A stretch of DNA of 64,000 bases from Aminobacter niigataensis (lineage in GTDB: Bacteria > Pseudomonadota > Alphaproteobacteria > Rhizobiales > Rhizobiaceae). The notes beneath the pieces were generated by a model, which ran no database searches, was not told the origin of the DNA, and saw only the letters and a list, made by a program, of their open reading frames with translations. Shown here in pieces: positions 17,562 through 26,562 of this stretch (positions are counted from its first letter, which is position 1; each line of letters starts with the position of its first letter). Where the stretch lies: the NCBI RefSeq assembly GCF_014200015.1, contig NZ_JACHOT010000001.1, positions 1,612,001 to 1,676,000 on the forward strand, written 5' to 3'. A program made the translations under genes and the position numbers.

Positions 17562-18361
17562 CCAGTTTCGAAAGCCGCCCGCTGAAGGCCGCCATCTGGT
17601 TGATGACAGCCATAGGTTTGGCAATCATCTACCTGCCGCCGCTTTATCTGGTTGCAGTGTCATTCAACCCGGCATTGCAGCCGGCCCTGCCGGCGCTCTC
17701 CGATGTCAGCCTGACCTGGTATTTCGCGCTCGCCAAGGAACGCACCCTCATCAGTGCATTGCAGGAATCCCTGCTGGTCGCGACCATTACCGCGCTGGTG
17801 GCAACCGGCCTCGCGCTATTGTCGGCGCTCGCTTACATGGACCTCGGCAAATGGCGCTCGCGCTGGTTCATGTTTGTGTTGCTGCCAATGTTCGTTCCCG
17901 GCATCATCCAGGGGCTGTCGCTTTCGGTGATCTTCGGACGCATCGGTCTCAAGCCATTTTGGGGCACAGTGGCGGCGAGCCACCTTTTGTGGGCGCTACC
18001 ATTCGCCTTCACCGTCATCCTGACCAGCATGGCAGCCGTCAGGCGTTCCTACCTGCTTGCGGCGTCCGATCTCGGCGCCTCCTGGTGGCGCCAGCTGGTG
18101 GATGTGACATTGCCACTGATCAAGCCAGGCCTGGTGGCCGCTTTCATCTTCTCATTCCTGCTGTCGCTGAATGAATTCGGCCGAGCCTTCTATCTGGTCG
18201 GACGGCAAAACACGCTGCCACTGGCGATGTTCGGCAAGATGAACTCGGGCGCGTCGCCAACGATCTATGCCCTGTCAGGCTCGATTTTTCTGGCTTCAAT
18301 ACTGGCGGTATCGTTCGTGCTTCTGGCAGCACGGGCCAACAACCGAAAACTTCGTCGATAG
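17555..18361 (+). CDS. ABC importer permease, PotC type
   Basis: A 268-residue membrane subunit and partner of the preceding permease. It starts at ATG 17555 inside the end of that gene (MVASFESRPLK). It has six hydrophobic helices and the EAA loop AASDLGASWWRQLVDVTLPL (~168-187). It is the last gene of the hyuBA-importer operon. No convincing intrinsic terminator follows it. Confidence 0.92.
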   Translation: MVASFESRPLKAAIWLMTAIGLAIIYLPPLYLVAVSFNPALQPALPALSDVSLTWYFALAKERTLISALQESLLVATITALVATGLALLSALAYMDLGKWRSRWFMFVLLPMFVPGIIQGLSLSVIFGRIGLKPFWGTVAASHLLWALPFAFTVILTSMAAVRRSYLLAASDLGASWWRQLVDVTLPLIKPGLVAAFIFSFLLSLNEFGRAFYLVGRQNTLPLAMFGKMNSGASPTIYALSGSIFLASILAVSFVLLAARANNRKLRR

Positions 18362-18856
18362 GGAGCCTCTCACCTCATTTTTGTCCGGTTGGGACAGCAC
18401 TCTTCGACGCTCCAGAAAATCACTGCCGCATCGAAGGTGGCCTCGGCGTCAGATACGATCAGTCGATACCACTCGCCTGCCCCGATCGGTTGATGTCGAC
18501 GCAGCGGCAACCGCCTCCGCCATGATCGCCGACGCGACGACTGCTCGTTCCTGGCTGTCGATCGACTCGGCGTCCGCGCCGTCGGTCGTCGATGACGGCA
18601 ATCTGGTGACTGGTTGATCTTGCGGGGGACAGTTCTCGCGGCCGCCGCTATCTTGAGCGAGTGTGTCAAGCACTTGGCAATGGATTCGACGAGTTGCGGC
18701 ACAAAGGATCCCGCCTGATTGAGCGAAAAGCTAAGCGCCAGTAGATTCCGTCAAGCTATCGTCGACATCCTTCGGTGATGGAGTGACGCCGCCCGACAAA
18801 CTTATGCCACCATGCCTTCCGGCAGGTTCCATAGGCCAACGTAGGACCCAAAACAC
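18362..18856. other. 495-bp intergenic stretch, nothing recognised
   Basis: This lies between the converging importer operon and the XRE-cupin regulator. Short frames exist on both strands, but none has a recognisable domain, a ribosome-binding site or protein-like composition. It may be decayed DNA. No inverted repeat strong enough to call a terminator was found. Confidence 0.5.
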
Positions 18857-19555
18857 TCAATCCTCCCCACCGCCAACGCCATATGAGATGACCGACAGGA
18901 AGCGGATGGGGAGTTTGATCAGTTCGTCTGGTCCGTGTGGCGCGTCGGCGTCGAAGAACAGGCTGTCGCCCGGCAGCAGCCGGTAGACTGATGTGCCATG
19001 GCGGTAGTTGACCTCGCCTTCGAGCAGGTAAAGCAATTCCATCCCGGAATGCTGAAACAACGGGAAGGTATCAGTGTCCTTGGTCAGCGTGATGAGATAG
19101 GGCTCGACGAAGATGCCACCCGTGTTGGAGCCGATGTAACCCAGAAGGTTGTATTGATGACCGGCCCGCGTGCCGCGCCGCCCGACCTCGACACCTGTTC
19201 CTGCCTTCACGAAGACGGCGGTGCGCTCCTGTTCGAAGCGCCTGAGCAAGGACGAGAGCGGCACGGCCAAAGCCTGGGCGAGCGCCTGCAACGTGGCCAG
19301 TGACGGCGAGATGTGCCCGTTTTCGATCTTGGACATCATGCCGAGCGACACGCTTGCGGCGTCGGCAAGCTCGGCGAGGGTCATGCCATGACGCTTTCGG
19401 CAGAAGCGTACTTCGCGCCCGATCGCGGTCTGCAGGCGGTTCTCGCCGCTGTCGCGCGTCGAATGCGGATTCTGGCAAAGGCTGGCGGGTTGCTCCACCA
19501 GATCGTTCTGCTGCTCGCGAGCGTCCGCCACGAGGGCGAAATGTGCTTCTTCCAC
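18857..19555 (-). CDS. XRE-family regulator with C-terminal cupin domain
   Basis: A 232-residue regulator with an N-terminal XRE helix-turn-helix (REVRFCRKRHGMTLAELADA ... GMMSKIENGHISPSLATL, ~45-97) and a C-terminal cupin sensor (~150-225: HSGMELLYLLEGEV ... LPGDSLFFDADAPH). I chose GTG 19555 over the farther upstream ATG 19627 because GGGAGG lies nine bases ahead of it and the longer start would overlap the preceding permease. It is the last gene of the reverse nucleoside-importer operon (68 bp after the permease). Proteins of this PuuR-like design usually repress catabolic operons and sense a small metabolite through the cupin. Confidence 0.9.
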   Translation of the reverse strand: MEEAHFALVADAREQQNDLVEQPASLCQNPHSTRDSGENRLQTAIGREVRFCRKRHGMTLAELADAASVSLGMMSKIENGHISPSLATLQALAQALAVPLSSLLRRFEQERTAVFVKAGTGVEVGRRGTRAGHQYNLLGYIGSNTGGIFVEPYLITLTKDTDTFPLFQHSGMELLYLLEGEVNYRHGTSVYRLLPGDSLFFDADAPHGPDELIKLPIRFLSVISYGVGGGED

Positions 19556-19623
19556 TGTCTTTGACCTCCCGCTCAGAGTTGCTGGAAAAGGCTTCGCTCG
19601 AACTACACCCGCTGTCGCCCGCG

Positions 19624-20556
19624 TCACTCGCGCGAATACGGGAAACCGAGCATTGCCGGCTGGCCGGTCCGGAAGCGAACCCCCATCAACAGGATGATCG
19701 AAGCGAGATAAGGCAGCGCGAGCAACAGCTGGCGCGGCACGCCGACGCCGACAACCTGGGCATGAGTGGCGATAGCTTCCAGCAAGGCAAAGGCCACCAC
19801 CGCCATCAGCACACCCTTGGGCTTCCAGTTTCCAGCGATGAGCGCGACAACCACGATCCAGCCGCGGCCGGCCGAGAAATCAGCGATGAAGCGATCAGAG
19901 AAAGCGAGCATCAGGAAACCACCGCCGAGCCCGGTCATGGCGCTGCCGAACATCACCGCGCCATATTGGCGGACAGGTACGCTCAGCCCCTTGACGTCGA
20001 GCGCCTTCGGATTCTCGCCAAGGCACCGCAGCTCCAGGCCATAACGCGTACGATAAAGCAGGAACCAGATCGCCGGAACGATGAAGAGCGCTGCGTAGGT
20101 CAACAGCCGCTGCGAGAACAGCACGGGGCCGATGAAGGGGATGTCCGACAGGAAGGGCAACGGCACGTCCTCGAAGCCGGCGAAGGAGGGTTGCGGGCCA
20201 CCGCGAACGTAGCTTTGAAACCAGTACAGTGTGATACCGCCGGCAAACAGGTTGAGGCCGAGGCCGGTGACGAAGTGGTCGACGCGCATCGTCGCCGTCA
20301 TGAAGGCGATGATCAGGCCCATGACGGCGCCAGCCAGGATCGCTGCGAGCACCGCCAGCCACAAGGAGCCGGTCGACGTCGCCACGAAATAGGCGATGAA
20401 CGAGCCCATCAGCATCGTGCCCTCGACACCCATGTTCCAGATCCCGGCGCGCTGGGTCACGAGTTCGCCCATGGCCGAAAACAGCAGCGGCGTCATCGTC
20501 CGCAAAGTCGCTGCGAAAATGCTGATGAGGATGGCTTCCTGAAACAATCCGCTCAT
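19624..20556 (-). CDS. Nucleoside-type ABC permease (second subunit, NupQ/BmpG-like), importer 1
   Basis: A 310-residue membrane protein of the BPD_transp_2 (LivH/RbsC) type, with about eight to ten hydrophobic helices. It carries the family stretch MGELVTQRAGIWNMGVEGTM near residues 28-47 and ends in PYSRE, exactly as its paralogue at 33122-34054 does. The ATG at 20556 overlaps the preceding permease stop (ATGA), which fixes the start. With the next gene upstream it forms the channel of a BMP-type purine-nucleoside importer. Confidence 0.93.
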   Translation of the reverse strand: MSGLFQEAILISIFAATLRTMTPLLFSAMGELVTQRAGIWNMGVEGTMLMGSFIAYFVATSTGSLWLAVLAAILAGAVMGLIIAFMTATMRVDHFVTGLGLNLFAGGITLYWFQSYVRGGPQPSFAGFEDVPLPFLSDIPFIGPVLFSQRLLTYAALFIVPAIWFLLYRTRYGLELRCLGENPKALDVKGLSVPVRQYGAVMFGSAMTGLGGGFLMLAFSDRFIADFSAGRGWIVVVALIAGNWKPKGVLMAVVAFALLEAIATHAQVVGVGVPRQLLLALPYLASIILLMGVRFRTGQPAMLGFPYSRE

Positions 20557-21617
20557 GACGCGGTACCCCTGACGATCTTGTAACGCGCCATCACGCTGGC
20601 ACAGAGGACGAAAAGCAGGATGATGCCTTGCATGGCTGGCACGAGAGACGCCGGGATGTCGCTGACCACCCGCATCGACACGGCACCACTTGCCAGCCCG
20701 CCAAACAGCAGTCCCGCAAGCACAGTGCCCAGCGGCCGCAAGCCGCCGATCATGCCGACGATGATACCGGCGTAGCCAAGTCCGACCAGGTTGTCGGCCT
20801 TCAGCCGGTGCCCGACGCCGTAGAGTTCGATGACCCCGGCAAGGGCTGCGAGTCCACCGCTGATGCACATCACCGCAATGATGGTCCTGGCGATATTGGT
20901 GCCCTTGTGGCCAAGCGCGACAGGATTGGTTCCCAGTGCCTTTATCTCGTAGCCGAGTGCGGTCCGGTCGAGCATGACGGCACAGCAAATCGCAGCGACG
21001 AAGGGCAACAGCACGCCGATATGGAGCTTGGTTCCAAACAGCAGCGGCAATTGCTCCGCGGCCGGAAGCGGCACCGACTGCTGATAAGAAGCGCCATCGC
21101 CGATTTCGGCCCAGGGTCCTCCCGCCAGAAGGTAAGACAACAGGTAGATTGCAAGGTAGTTGGTCATCACAGTCGAAACGATCTCGTTGACGCCAAAGCG
21201 TGTCTTGAGGATCGCGCAGGCTCCGCCCAGCAGCAGCCCGCCGGCGACGCCGAACAGGATCACCCCGGGAAAGAACAGCAGCGGCGGCAGGCCAGCCAGG
21301 ATCTGGCTGCCGAGATAGCCGGCCATCGCGCCGGCGAAGACCTGGCCTTCCTGGCCGATGCTCCATATCTGCGCGCGAAAGGCGATGACGGTTGCCAATC
21401 CCGTCAGGATCAGCGGCGTCGACTTGATGAGGGTGGTCATCACCGCTTTCTGCGAGCCAAAGGCACCGAAGAACAAAGTCCTGAACGCCTCGAAGGGATC
21501 AGCGCCGGCCGTCGCCACGATGAGTGCGGAGGCAAGCATGCCAGCGGCCAGTGCGGCCACCAGCGTGCCGGCTGTCCACCATGGATTGGCGTCGATGCGC
21601 CGTTCGATCCGGATCAT
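20553..21617 (-). CDS. Nucleoside-type ABC permease (first subunit, NupP/BmpF-like), importer 1
   Basis: A 354-residue BPD_transp_2 permease. It includes FRAQIWSIGQEGQVFAGAMA, the conserved stretch of the first permease of BMP importers. Its ATG overlaps the ATPase stop by four bases (21614-21617), and its own stop overlaps the next permease start, so ATPase and both permeases are translationally coupled. It is paralogous to 34047-35129. Confidence 0.93.
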   Translation of the reverse strand: MIRIERRIDANPWWTAGTLVAALAAGMLASALIVATAGADPFEAFRTLFFGAFGSQKAVMTTLIKSTPLILTGLATVIAFRAQIWSIGQEGQVFAGAMAGYLGSQILAGLPPLLFFPGVILFGVAGGLLLGGACAILKTRFGVNEIVSTVMTNYLAIYLLSYLLAGGPWAEIGDGASYQQSVPLPAAEQLPLLFGTKLHIGVLLPFVAAICCAVMLDRTALGYEIKALGTNPVALGHKGTNIARTIIAVMCISGGLAALAGVIELYGVGHRLKADNLVGLGYAGIIVGMIGGLRPLGTVLAGLLFGGLASGAVSMRVVSDIPASLVPAMQGIILLFVLCASVMARYKIVRGTAS

Positions 21618-23194
21618 CGTCCAGCCTCCATCCTGCGTCCGGCCATCAGCATGCCGACCTCTTCCACTGTCGCTGTCTTGGGATCTACGACACCGACGAT
21701 CTCGCCCTTGAACATCACCGCTATGCGGTCGGCGAGATTGAACAGGTCGCTGAGCTCTTCGGAGGCGAGCAGGATCGCGAAACCCTCTTCGCGCTTCTGG
21801 AGCAATTGGGCGTAGACATATTCGATGACGCCGATGTCGAGGCCGCGCGTCGGCTGGTTGGCGAGCAGCAGCCCCGACGAATGCAGGAACTCGCGCGCCA
21901 GGATGACCTTCTGGGCGTTGCCACCGGAGAGGTTTTCGACCGGCACCTCGTCGTCGCGCGCGGCGATCTGGTAGCGGGCCATCATCGTCTTCGACAGCGC
22001 TGCGATCTTGCCGCGGTCCAGAAACAGGCCGCTGCGATACTTGGCGTTGCGCTGCCAGCCGAGGATGAGGTTTTCGGCGATGCTGAACGGCCCGACCAGA
22101 CCCTCACGAAAACGGTCGTCGGGAATGTGTCCCACGCCCCTGTCCATCATCGCGCGCGGCGTGAGCCGGCTGACGTCCTCGCCGTTCAGCCTGATCGTGC
22201 CTTCGCGTGACCAGCGCACACCCGAAAGAACCTCGAAAAGCTCCTTCTGGCCATTGCCCGCGACACCGGCGATGCCGAGGATTTCGTGCCGCGCGATCGA
22301 CAGCGACACCTGGTTCAGCACCGCCTCGTTCCAGTAGCCCCTGGCGCCGAGGCCGCTGACCTCGAGCACCGTATCACCGGGCGCAACTGTCGACTTGTTG
22401 ACCGAAAACGACACCTCGCGGCCAACCATGAGCCGCGCCAGTTCCTCAGGCGAGGTGTCCTTGGTCTGAACGGTGGCGACTGCCTTGCCCTTGCGCAGAA
22501 CGGTGACGCGGTTCGACTGCATCACTTCGGCGACCTTGTGGGTGATCAGGATGATCGACATGCCGTTGGCGCACATCTTGCGCATGATGGCGAACAGGCG
22601 CGCGGACTCATCAGGTGTCAGCACCGCCGTCGGTTCGTCGAGAATGAGGATCTGGACGTCGAGGTAGAGCGCCTTGAGAATCTCGACCCATTGCTGGCGC
22701 CCGACCGCCAGTTCCCAGACATAGGCGTCGAGATCGATCTCGATGCCGTAGGCGTCGCACAGGCTCTTCAGCTTTTGCCTGGCTGCTCTGTCGTCCAGCC
22801 GCCACCCGGATTTCTGGGTTCCGACAATGATATTTTCCAGCACGGTAAATTCGGGCACCAGCACGAAATGCTGATGCACCATGCCGATGCCGAGCTTGAT
22901 CGCGTCCCTTGGCGAGTGCATCTCGACTGGTTGGCCGCGTACGACGATCTGCCCGGCGTCCGGCGTGCAGAAACCGAAGATGCAGGCCGACAAGGTCGAC
23001 TTGCCCGCGCCATTTTCACCGAACAGGCAGTGGATCTCGCCGACCTCCAGCTCGAAGTCGACGCCGTCATTGGCCGTCACGCCGGCGAAGCGCTTGGTCA
23101 GACCTTCAACGCGCAGAGCCAGAGGTGTTTCCTCAGTACCCGCCTTTCTGGCATTCGCCGGCGTCGGTTCTTTGATGCTCGGTAAGAGCGACAT
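21614..23194 (-). CDS. Nucleoside-type ABC ATPase with two nucleotide-binding domains (NupO/YufO-like), importer 1
   Basis: A tandem ATPase of about 526 residues, as in RbsA/YufO-type sugar and nucleoside importers. The N-terminal domain has Walker A FGENGAGKST (~57-66), a degenerate signature LAVGRQQWVEIL and ILILDEPTAVL. The C-terminal domain has a degenerate P-loop GVAGNGQKELFEVLSG and an intact signature LSGGNAQKVILAREF (~421). The frame is open from 23233, but ATG 23194 (MSLLPSIKEP) has AAGGAAC six bases upstream and is preferred. It energises the two downstream permeases. Confidence 0.93.
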   Translation of the reverse strand: MSLLPSIKEPTPANARKAGTEETPLALRVEGLTKRFAGVTANDGVDFELEVGEIHCLFGENGAGKSTLSACIFGFCTPDAGQIVVRGQPVEMHSPRDAIKLGIGMVHQHFVLVPEFTVLENIIVGTQKSGWRLDDRAARQKLKSLCDAYGIEIDLDAYVWELAVGRQQWVEILKALYLDVQILILDEPTAVLTPDESARLFAIMRKMCANGMSIILITHKVAEVMQSNRVTVLRKGKAVATVQTKDTSPEELARLMVGREVSFSVNKSTVAPGDTVLEVSGLGARGYWNEAVLNQVSLSIARHEILGIAGVAGNGQKELFEVLSGVRWSREGTIRLNGEDVSRLTPRAMMDRGVGHIPDDRFREGLVGPFSIAENLILGWQRNAKYRSGLFLDRGKIAALSKTMMARYQIAARDDEVPVENLSGGNAQKVILAREFLHSSGLLLANQPTRGLDIGVIEYVYAQLLQKREEGFAILLASEELSDLFNLADRIAVMFKGEIVGVVDPKTATVEEVGMLMAGRRMEAGR

Positions 23195-23257
23195 GGTGGT
23201 TCCTTGATCAAGTTCACTCAAAAAACTGCGCAAGCAGCAGTGGAGGTGGCGCAGCGG

Positions 23258-24289
23258 CTAATCTGACTTCGGTTCCGATAGGTCGACTGGAATTTCGAGT
23301 TCACCTGAGGCGATCTTTGCCTTTAGCGTCTCAACTTCCGTCCGCACGTCCACTGGCAGGCTCGCTTCCAGATCATGGTAGGGAGCAAACGCGGCTCCGC
23401 CATCCTTCATGCCGAACCAATGCTCCTTGAGGTTGCCGCCGTAAGGCTTGCCTTCTGCCTTGTGGCTCCACCAGTTTTCGATGATCCACATCAAATCAGG
23501 GTCCCACACGGCTACGGTGCTGCTGAGGATCGTGGCCGGCGAAAAGTTGCTTTCATCCTGGAAACTGCCGAAGCACAGGATTTTCGCGGCCTCGCACGGC
23601 TTGAAATTGCCGGACAGCTGGAAAATCACATCGGCTCCGGCCGCAATCTGAGCGCCGGCATATTCAGCCGCCTTGGCAGGGTCATACCAGGATCCGACAA
23701 ACGCTACTTTCCGGGCGATCGCCGGATTGACTGCCCGCGCACCGGCGAAAAATGCGTTGATCGAGTCATTGATGTCTTCGATGAAAAAGGGCGCGACTAC
23801 GCCAAGCACATCGGATTTGGTCATCCGTCCTGCCAAAACGCCAAGCAGATAGGCAGGTTCGTGGAGACGCTTATAGACCCAATACTGATTGTCACCGAGA
23901 CCTTCATTGCCGGCACCGACGACAACGAAGAGAATTTCCGGAAACTCGTCCTTCAGCTTCTTGACCTGGTCGGAATAGGTGCTATGGGCCCAGATGATGT
24001 CGTAGTCACCGCTTTCGGCGAACAGGCGCATCGCATCGCCGGCGTCGTCGCCCCAAAGCGGCTCGGTCGACTTCCACTCGATGTCGAGACCATGTGGCTT
24101 TGCTTGCTTGACGCGTTCGAGCGACTTGATCAGCGTTGCATCGAAGCCATGGTCCAGACCAGCCGACAAGATGACCGCGATGCGGAGCTTTTCGGGTGAG
24201 CCCGCGTACGTGCCGTTCGTGTGTCCGAAAACGACGAATAAAGTCAGCACCCAGATGGCTAGTAATCGTCTTGATAATTGACCTAACAT
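23258..24289 (-). CDS. BMP-family periplasmic nucleoside-binding protein 1
   Basis: A 343-residue protein with a signal peptide (hydrophobic core AIWVLTLFVVFG, cleavage near TYAGS) and a BMP (Med/PnrA) domain, the family that binds purine nucleosides for ABC uptake. No lipobox cysteine is present, so it should be soluble in the periplasm. The block STYSDQVKKLKDEFPE and the motif LRIAVILSAGLD are shared almost unchanged with the second BMP protein of this window. It lies between the deaminase and the importer ATPase and is clearly the binding protein of importer 1. Confidence 0.92.
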   Translation of the reverse strand: MLGQLSRRLLAIWVLTLFVVFGHTNGTYAGSPEKLRIAVILSAGLDHGFDATLIKSLERVKQAKPHGLDIEWKSTEPLWGDDAGDAMRLFAESGDYDIIWAHSTYSDQVKKLKDEFPEILFVVVGAGNEGLGDNQYWVYKRLHEPAYLLGVLAGRMTKSDVLGVVAPFFIEDINDSINAFFAGARAVNPAIARKVAFVGSWYDPAKAAEYAGAQIAAGADVIFQLSGNFKPCEAAKILCFGSFQDESNFSPATILSSTVAVWDPDLMWIIENWWSHKAEGKPYGGNLKEHWFGMKDGGAAFAPYHDLEASLPVDVRTEVETLKAKIASGELEIPVDLSEPKSD

Positions 24290-24348
24290 TCCATTGCTCC
24301 CATTCGTTTTCCGACGGCGCTTCTGTTTTTTATTGCGCCGTCGCTGCC

Positions 24349-25407
24349 TTATGCAGACGTGAGTGCATCACTGTTTTCCGCATCCAGAAGAGCAATCTGC
24401 TCATCGATTTCGCGTGACCATGATGCGCGCCAGTCCCGCTTGACGGACTCGTCGAGCCACGACGCCTCGAGGGAATTGAGCGCAAGCGTCTTCAATGCTG
24501 CGGCATCGAGATTCATATTCGTGGCAAGCATCTGATACTCGTTTGCCAGATCGGTCTCGAACATTGGCGGATCATCCGCTGCCACAACGATCGTCAGTCC
24601 GGCTTCGATCATTTGCCGAATAGGATGATCCTTCGCGGCAAGATCGCGCCAGATCGTCACCCCAACGGTTGAACTCGGGCAGATGGTGAAGACGGTCCGG
24701 TCAGCGCGACAGCGGGCGACCAGATCGAGATCCTCCATCACACGATAACCGTGGTCGATGCGCTCGACCTTCAGCAAATCCAGCGAGTCCCGCACGTTGG
24801 ACGCCGGGCCGCCCTCTCCGGCATGAGCAGTGCGATGAAGTCCCGCCTGGCGTGCCCGATCGAAAAGCGGCTTGAATTGTGCCGGCGGGAAAGGTGTTTC
24901 GTCAAAATCGAGACCGATGCCGATCACCTTGTCGGTTCGGTGGGCAAGCACCATGTCCAGAAACTCGAAACCCCGCTCGAGCCCAAGTTCGCGATTGTGC
25001 GCGGGTATCAGCCTCGAAATCAGCCCGAAGTCCGTCTCGATGTCATCCATCGCGCGGAACATGCCGGCAAGCATGGTCTGATAGGCCACGCCGCATTCCA
25101 GATGAACATGTGGACTGAAGAAGAACTCGACGTAACGGGCGCCGCTGTTGGCACAAGCTTGCAGCATCTCGTAGGTGATGAGATGGAAATCGTCGGCATC
25201 TATCACCGATCTGGATGCCATATTGTAAACCTTTAGGAAATCCAGAAGATTATCGTATTGATAAATTTCAGACACATTCTTATGATCTGGAACTTCTAGT
25301 TTATTTTTCCTAGATAATTTAAGAAATGTCTCTGGATTTATTGCGCCTTCCAAGTGAAGATGGATTTCTGTTTTCGGGATATTTCTTATGAACGCTTCCA
25401 GAGCCAC
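24349..25407 (-). CDS. Adenosine/adenine deaminase-family enzyme 1
   Basis: A 352-residue zinc hydrolase of the adenosine deaminase family (TIM barrel). Metal and catalytic motifs are TEIHLHLEGA (~13-22), TAHAGEGG, RIDHGYRV and ADDPPMFETDLANEY. It should hydrolytically deaminate a 6-aminopurine (adenosine, adenine or an N6-substituted form) to the 6-oxo product plus ammonia or amine. The start is GTG 25407 behind GGAGAAGATCG. It is the first gene of the operon that encodes importer 1 and lies divergently from an AraC regulator. Sequence alone does not separate adenosine from adenine or N6-alkyl substrates. Confidence 0.88.
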   Translation of the reverse strand: MALEAFIRNIPKTEIHLHLEGAINPETFLKLSRKNKLEVPDHKNVSEIYQYDNLLDFLKVYNMASRSVIDADDFHLITYEMLQACANSGARYVEFFFSPHVHLECGVAYQTMLAGMFRAMDDIETDFGLISRLIPAHNRELGLERGFEFLDMVLAHRTDKVIGIGLDFDETPFPPAQFKPLFDRARQAGLHRTAHAGEGGPASNVRDSLDLLKVERIDHGYRVMEDLDLVARCRADRTVFTICPSSTVGVTIWRDLAAKDHPIRQMIEAGLTIVVAADDPPMFETDLANEYQMLATNMNLDAAALKTLALNSLEASWLDESVKRDWRASWSREIDEQIALLDAENSDALTSA

Positions 25408-25595
25408 CGATCTTCTCCATCTTTATCGCCGCTCAAGACCCCTGTCGCGCGAACGTCGCACGAGCGAGTACCGACCCCGTGCGATAGTCATTTTTGCCGA
25501 CAATCACGGATGGATTTCCATCATCGATCAAGCCGAGCTGTCTATTCGCTGTGACCGGATTGTCGTGCATCGCGGCGCCAAGCGGAATATCGCCG

Positions 25596-25624
25596 CCGAT
25601 CCGAAGCATGTCTTGAATTAAGAT
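25596..25624. promoter_or_regulatory. Conserved motif, copy 1 (between deaminase 1 and AraC 1)
   Basis: The right half is GTCTT-GAATT-AAGAT (25610-25624), one change from a perfect ATCTT-N5-AAGAT inverted repeat. Similarity to copy 3 reaches about 40 bp further left (TGCATC, AATATCG, TCCGAAGCAT). It lies 46 bp before the AraC start and 189 bp from the divergent deaminase start. It is probably the binding site or core promoter shared by three paralogous regulator/target pairs. Confidence 0.6.
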
Positions 25625-25669
25625 TACGCCGAGCTAATGTTTGGAATGCCCGAAGGGTGGAGGGAGCCA

Positions 25670-26503
25670 GTGGACAGTGTTGTAGATCCCGAACACGGCT
25701 TCTCGTTTGGGGAAGCCGACTACTCAACCGGAGGGGTCTACGGACCACTGACCAGACGCTACGTTACGTTGCTGATGATGCACGAAGGCAGCGCAAAGGT
25801 GACATGCGATGGGGAAGTCACCATCGTCGAAAACGGGCAATGCGGCTTCATCCTGTGCGAAGGCGTTTCGCTGTTCGAATATGAGAAAGGCCAGCGCGAC
25901 AGGGTAAGCTGGTGTGAGGGATTTCCGGCCAGCCTGCCGGAGTCCGTTGTCTTGCGCCTGCGCGATGTGCCGTCTCAAATTCCCATTACCGACCGGCTGG
26001 CAACACTTGTGCGCCTGGGTCTGGAACTGGGCTCAGGGACCGGGGCCTACGTCAACATGCTCCGGAACAATTTGGGGCAGTCGCTGTTCACCGCCTATTT
26101 CCATGAAGCACAGGTCTCGGAGCTGGAGCGCCACATCCCCCGTTCGATTCATCAAGCCCGGCGCTATCTGGAGGACAATTTCGAAAAGGAGATGACTGTC
26201 GGCCATGTGGCGGATGTGGTGGCCGTCACGCCCCAACATCTGATCTCATCGTTCCGAAAACACATAGGAGTAACGCCTGTCCGCTATCTCTGGCAGATAC
26301 GGGCGAACCGTGGCAAGCAACGCCTCTTGCATACCGGTTTGACGATCTCAGAAATCGCGTATCAATGCGGCTACAAGAATCCCTTTCATTTCTCGCGGCA
26401 GATCAAGCTGCATTTCGGCATGTCGCCTACGGAACTGCGTGCCAATATGGATTACCGCAAACCAAGTCGTGTCGCCGAAAACGCAGTGAACATGGTCTTT
26501 TGA
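25670..26503 (+). CDS. AraC-family transcriptional regulator 1
   Basis: A 277-residue regulator with an N-terminal sensor domain (VDPEHGFSFGEADYSTGGVY onward) and a C-terminal AraC double helix-turn-helix (~170-265: VADVVAVTPQHLISSFRKHI ... CGYKNPFHFSRQIKLHFGMS). GTG 25670 is preferred to ATG 25637: it has GGAGG six bases upstream and gives MDSVVDPEHGF, matching MQTIVDPEHGF and MKIVVDQEDGF of its two paralogues in this window. It is transcribed away from deaminase 1 and importer 1 and probably controls them. Confidence 0.9.
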   Translation: MDSVVDPEHGFSFGEADYSTGGVYGPLTRRYVTLLMMHEGSAKVTCDGEVTIVENGQCGFILCEGVSLFEYEKGQRDRVSWCEGFPASLPESVVLRLRDVPSQIPITDRLATLVRLGLELGSGTGAYVNMLRNNLGQSLFTAYFHEAQVSELERHIPRSIHQARRYLEDNFEKEMTVGHVADVVAVTPQHLISSFRKHIGVTPVRYLWQIRANRGKQRLLHTGLTISEIAYQCGYKNPFHFSRQIKLHFGMSPTELRANMDYRKPSRVAENAVNMVF

Positions 26504-26524
26504 CTGACGACCGAGTCCCGCCTA

Positions 26525-26552
26525 CTGCCGGACCGACTTCTCGGCCCGGCAG
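26525..26552. terminator. Bidirectional stem-loop between convergent genes
   Basis: CTGCCGG-A-CCGA-CTTC-TCGG-C-CCGGCAG: a 12-position GC-rich stem with one mismatch and a four-base loop. It lies in the 59 bp between the converging AraC 1 and BMP 2 genes. There is no clear T-tract. Confidence 0.6.
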
Positions 26553-26562
26553 GAGCGTTGTC

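Noticed and set aside
18362-18856. A possible transposase remnant downstream of the hydantoinase operon
   Set aside because: The translated fragments on both strands did not match any transposase motif that I could name.
25408-25669. A purine riboswitch ahead of the nucleoside importer operon
   Set aside because: No purine-aptamer core could be recognised, and the conserved motif fits a protein-bound operator or promoter better.
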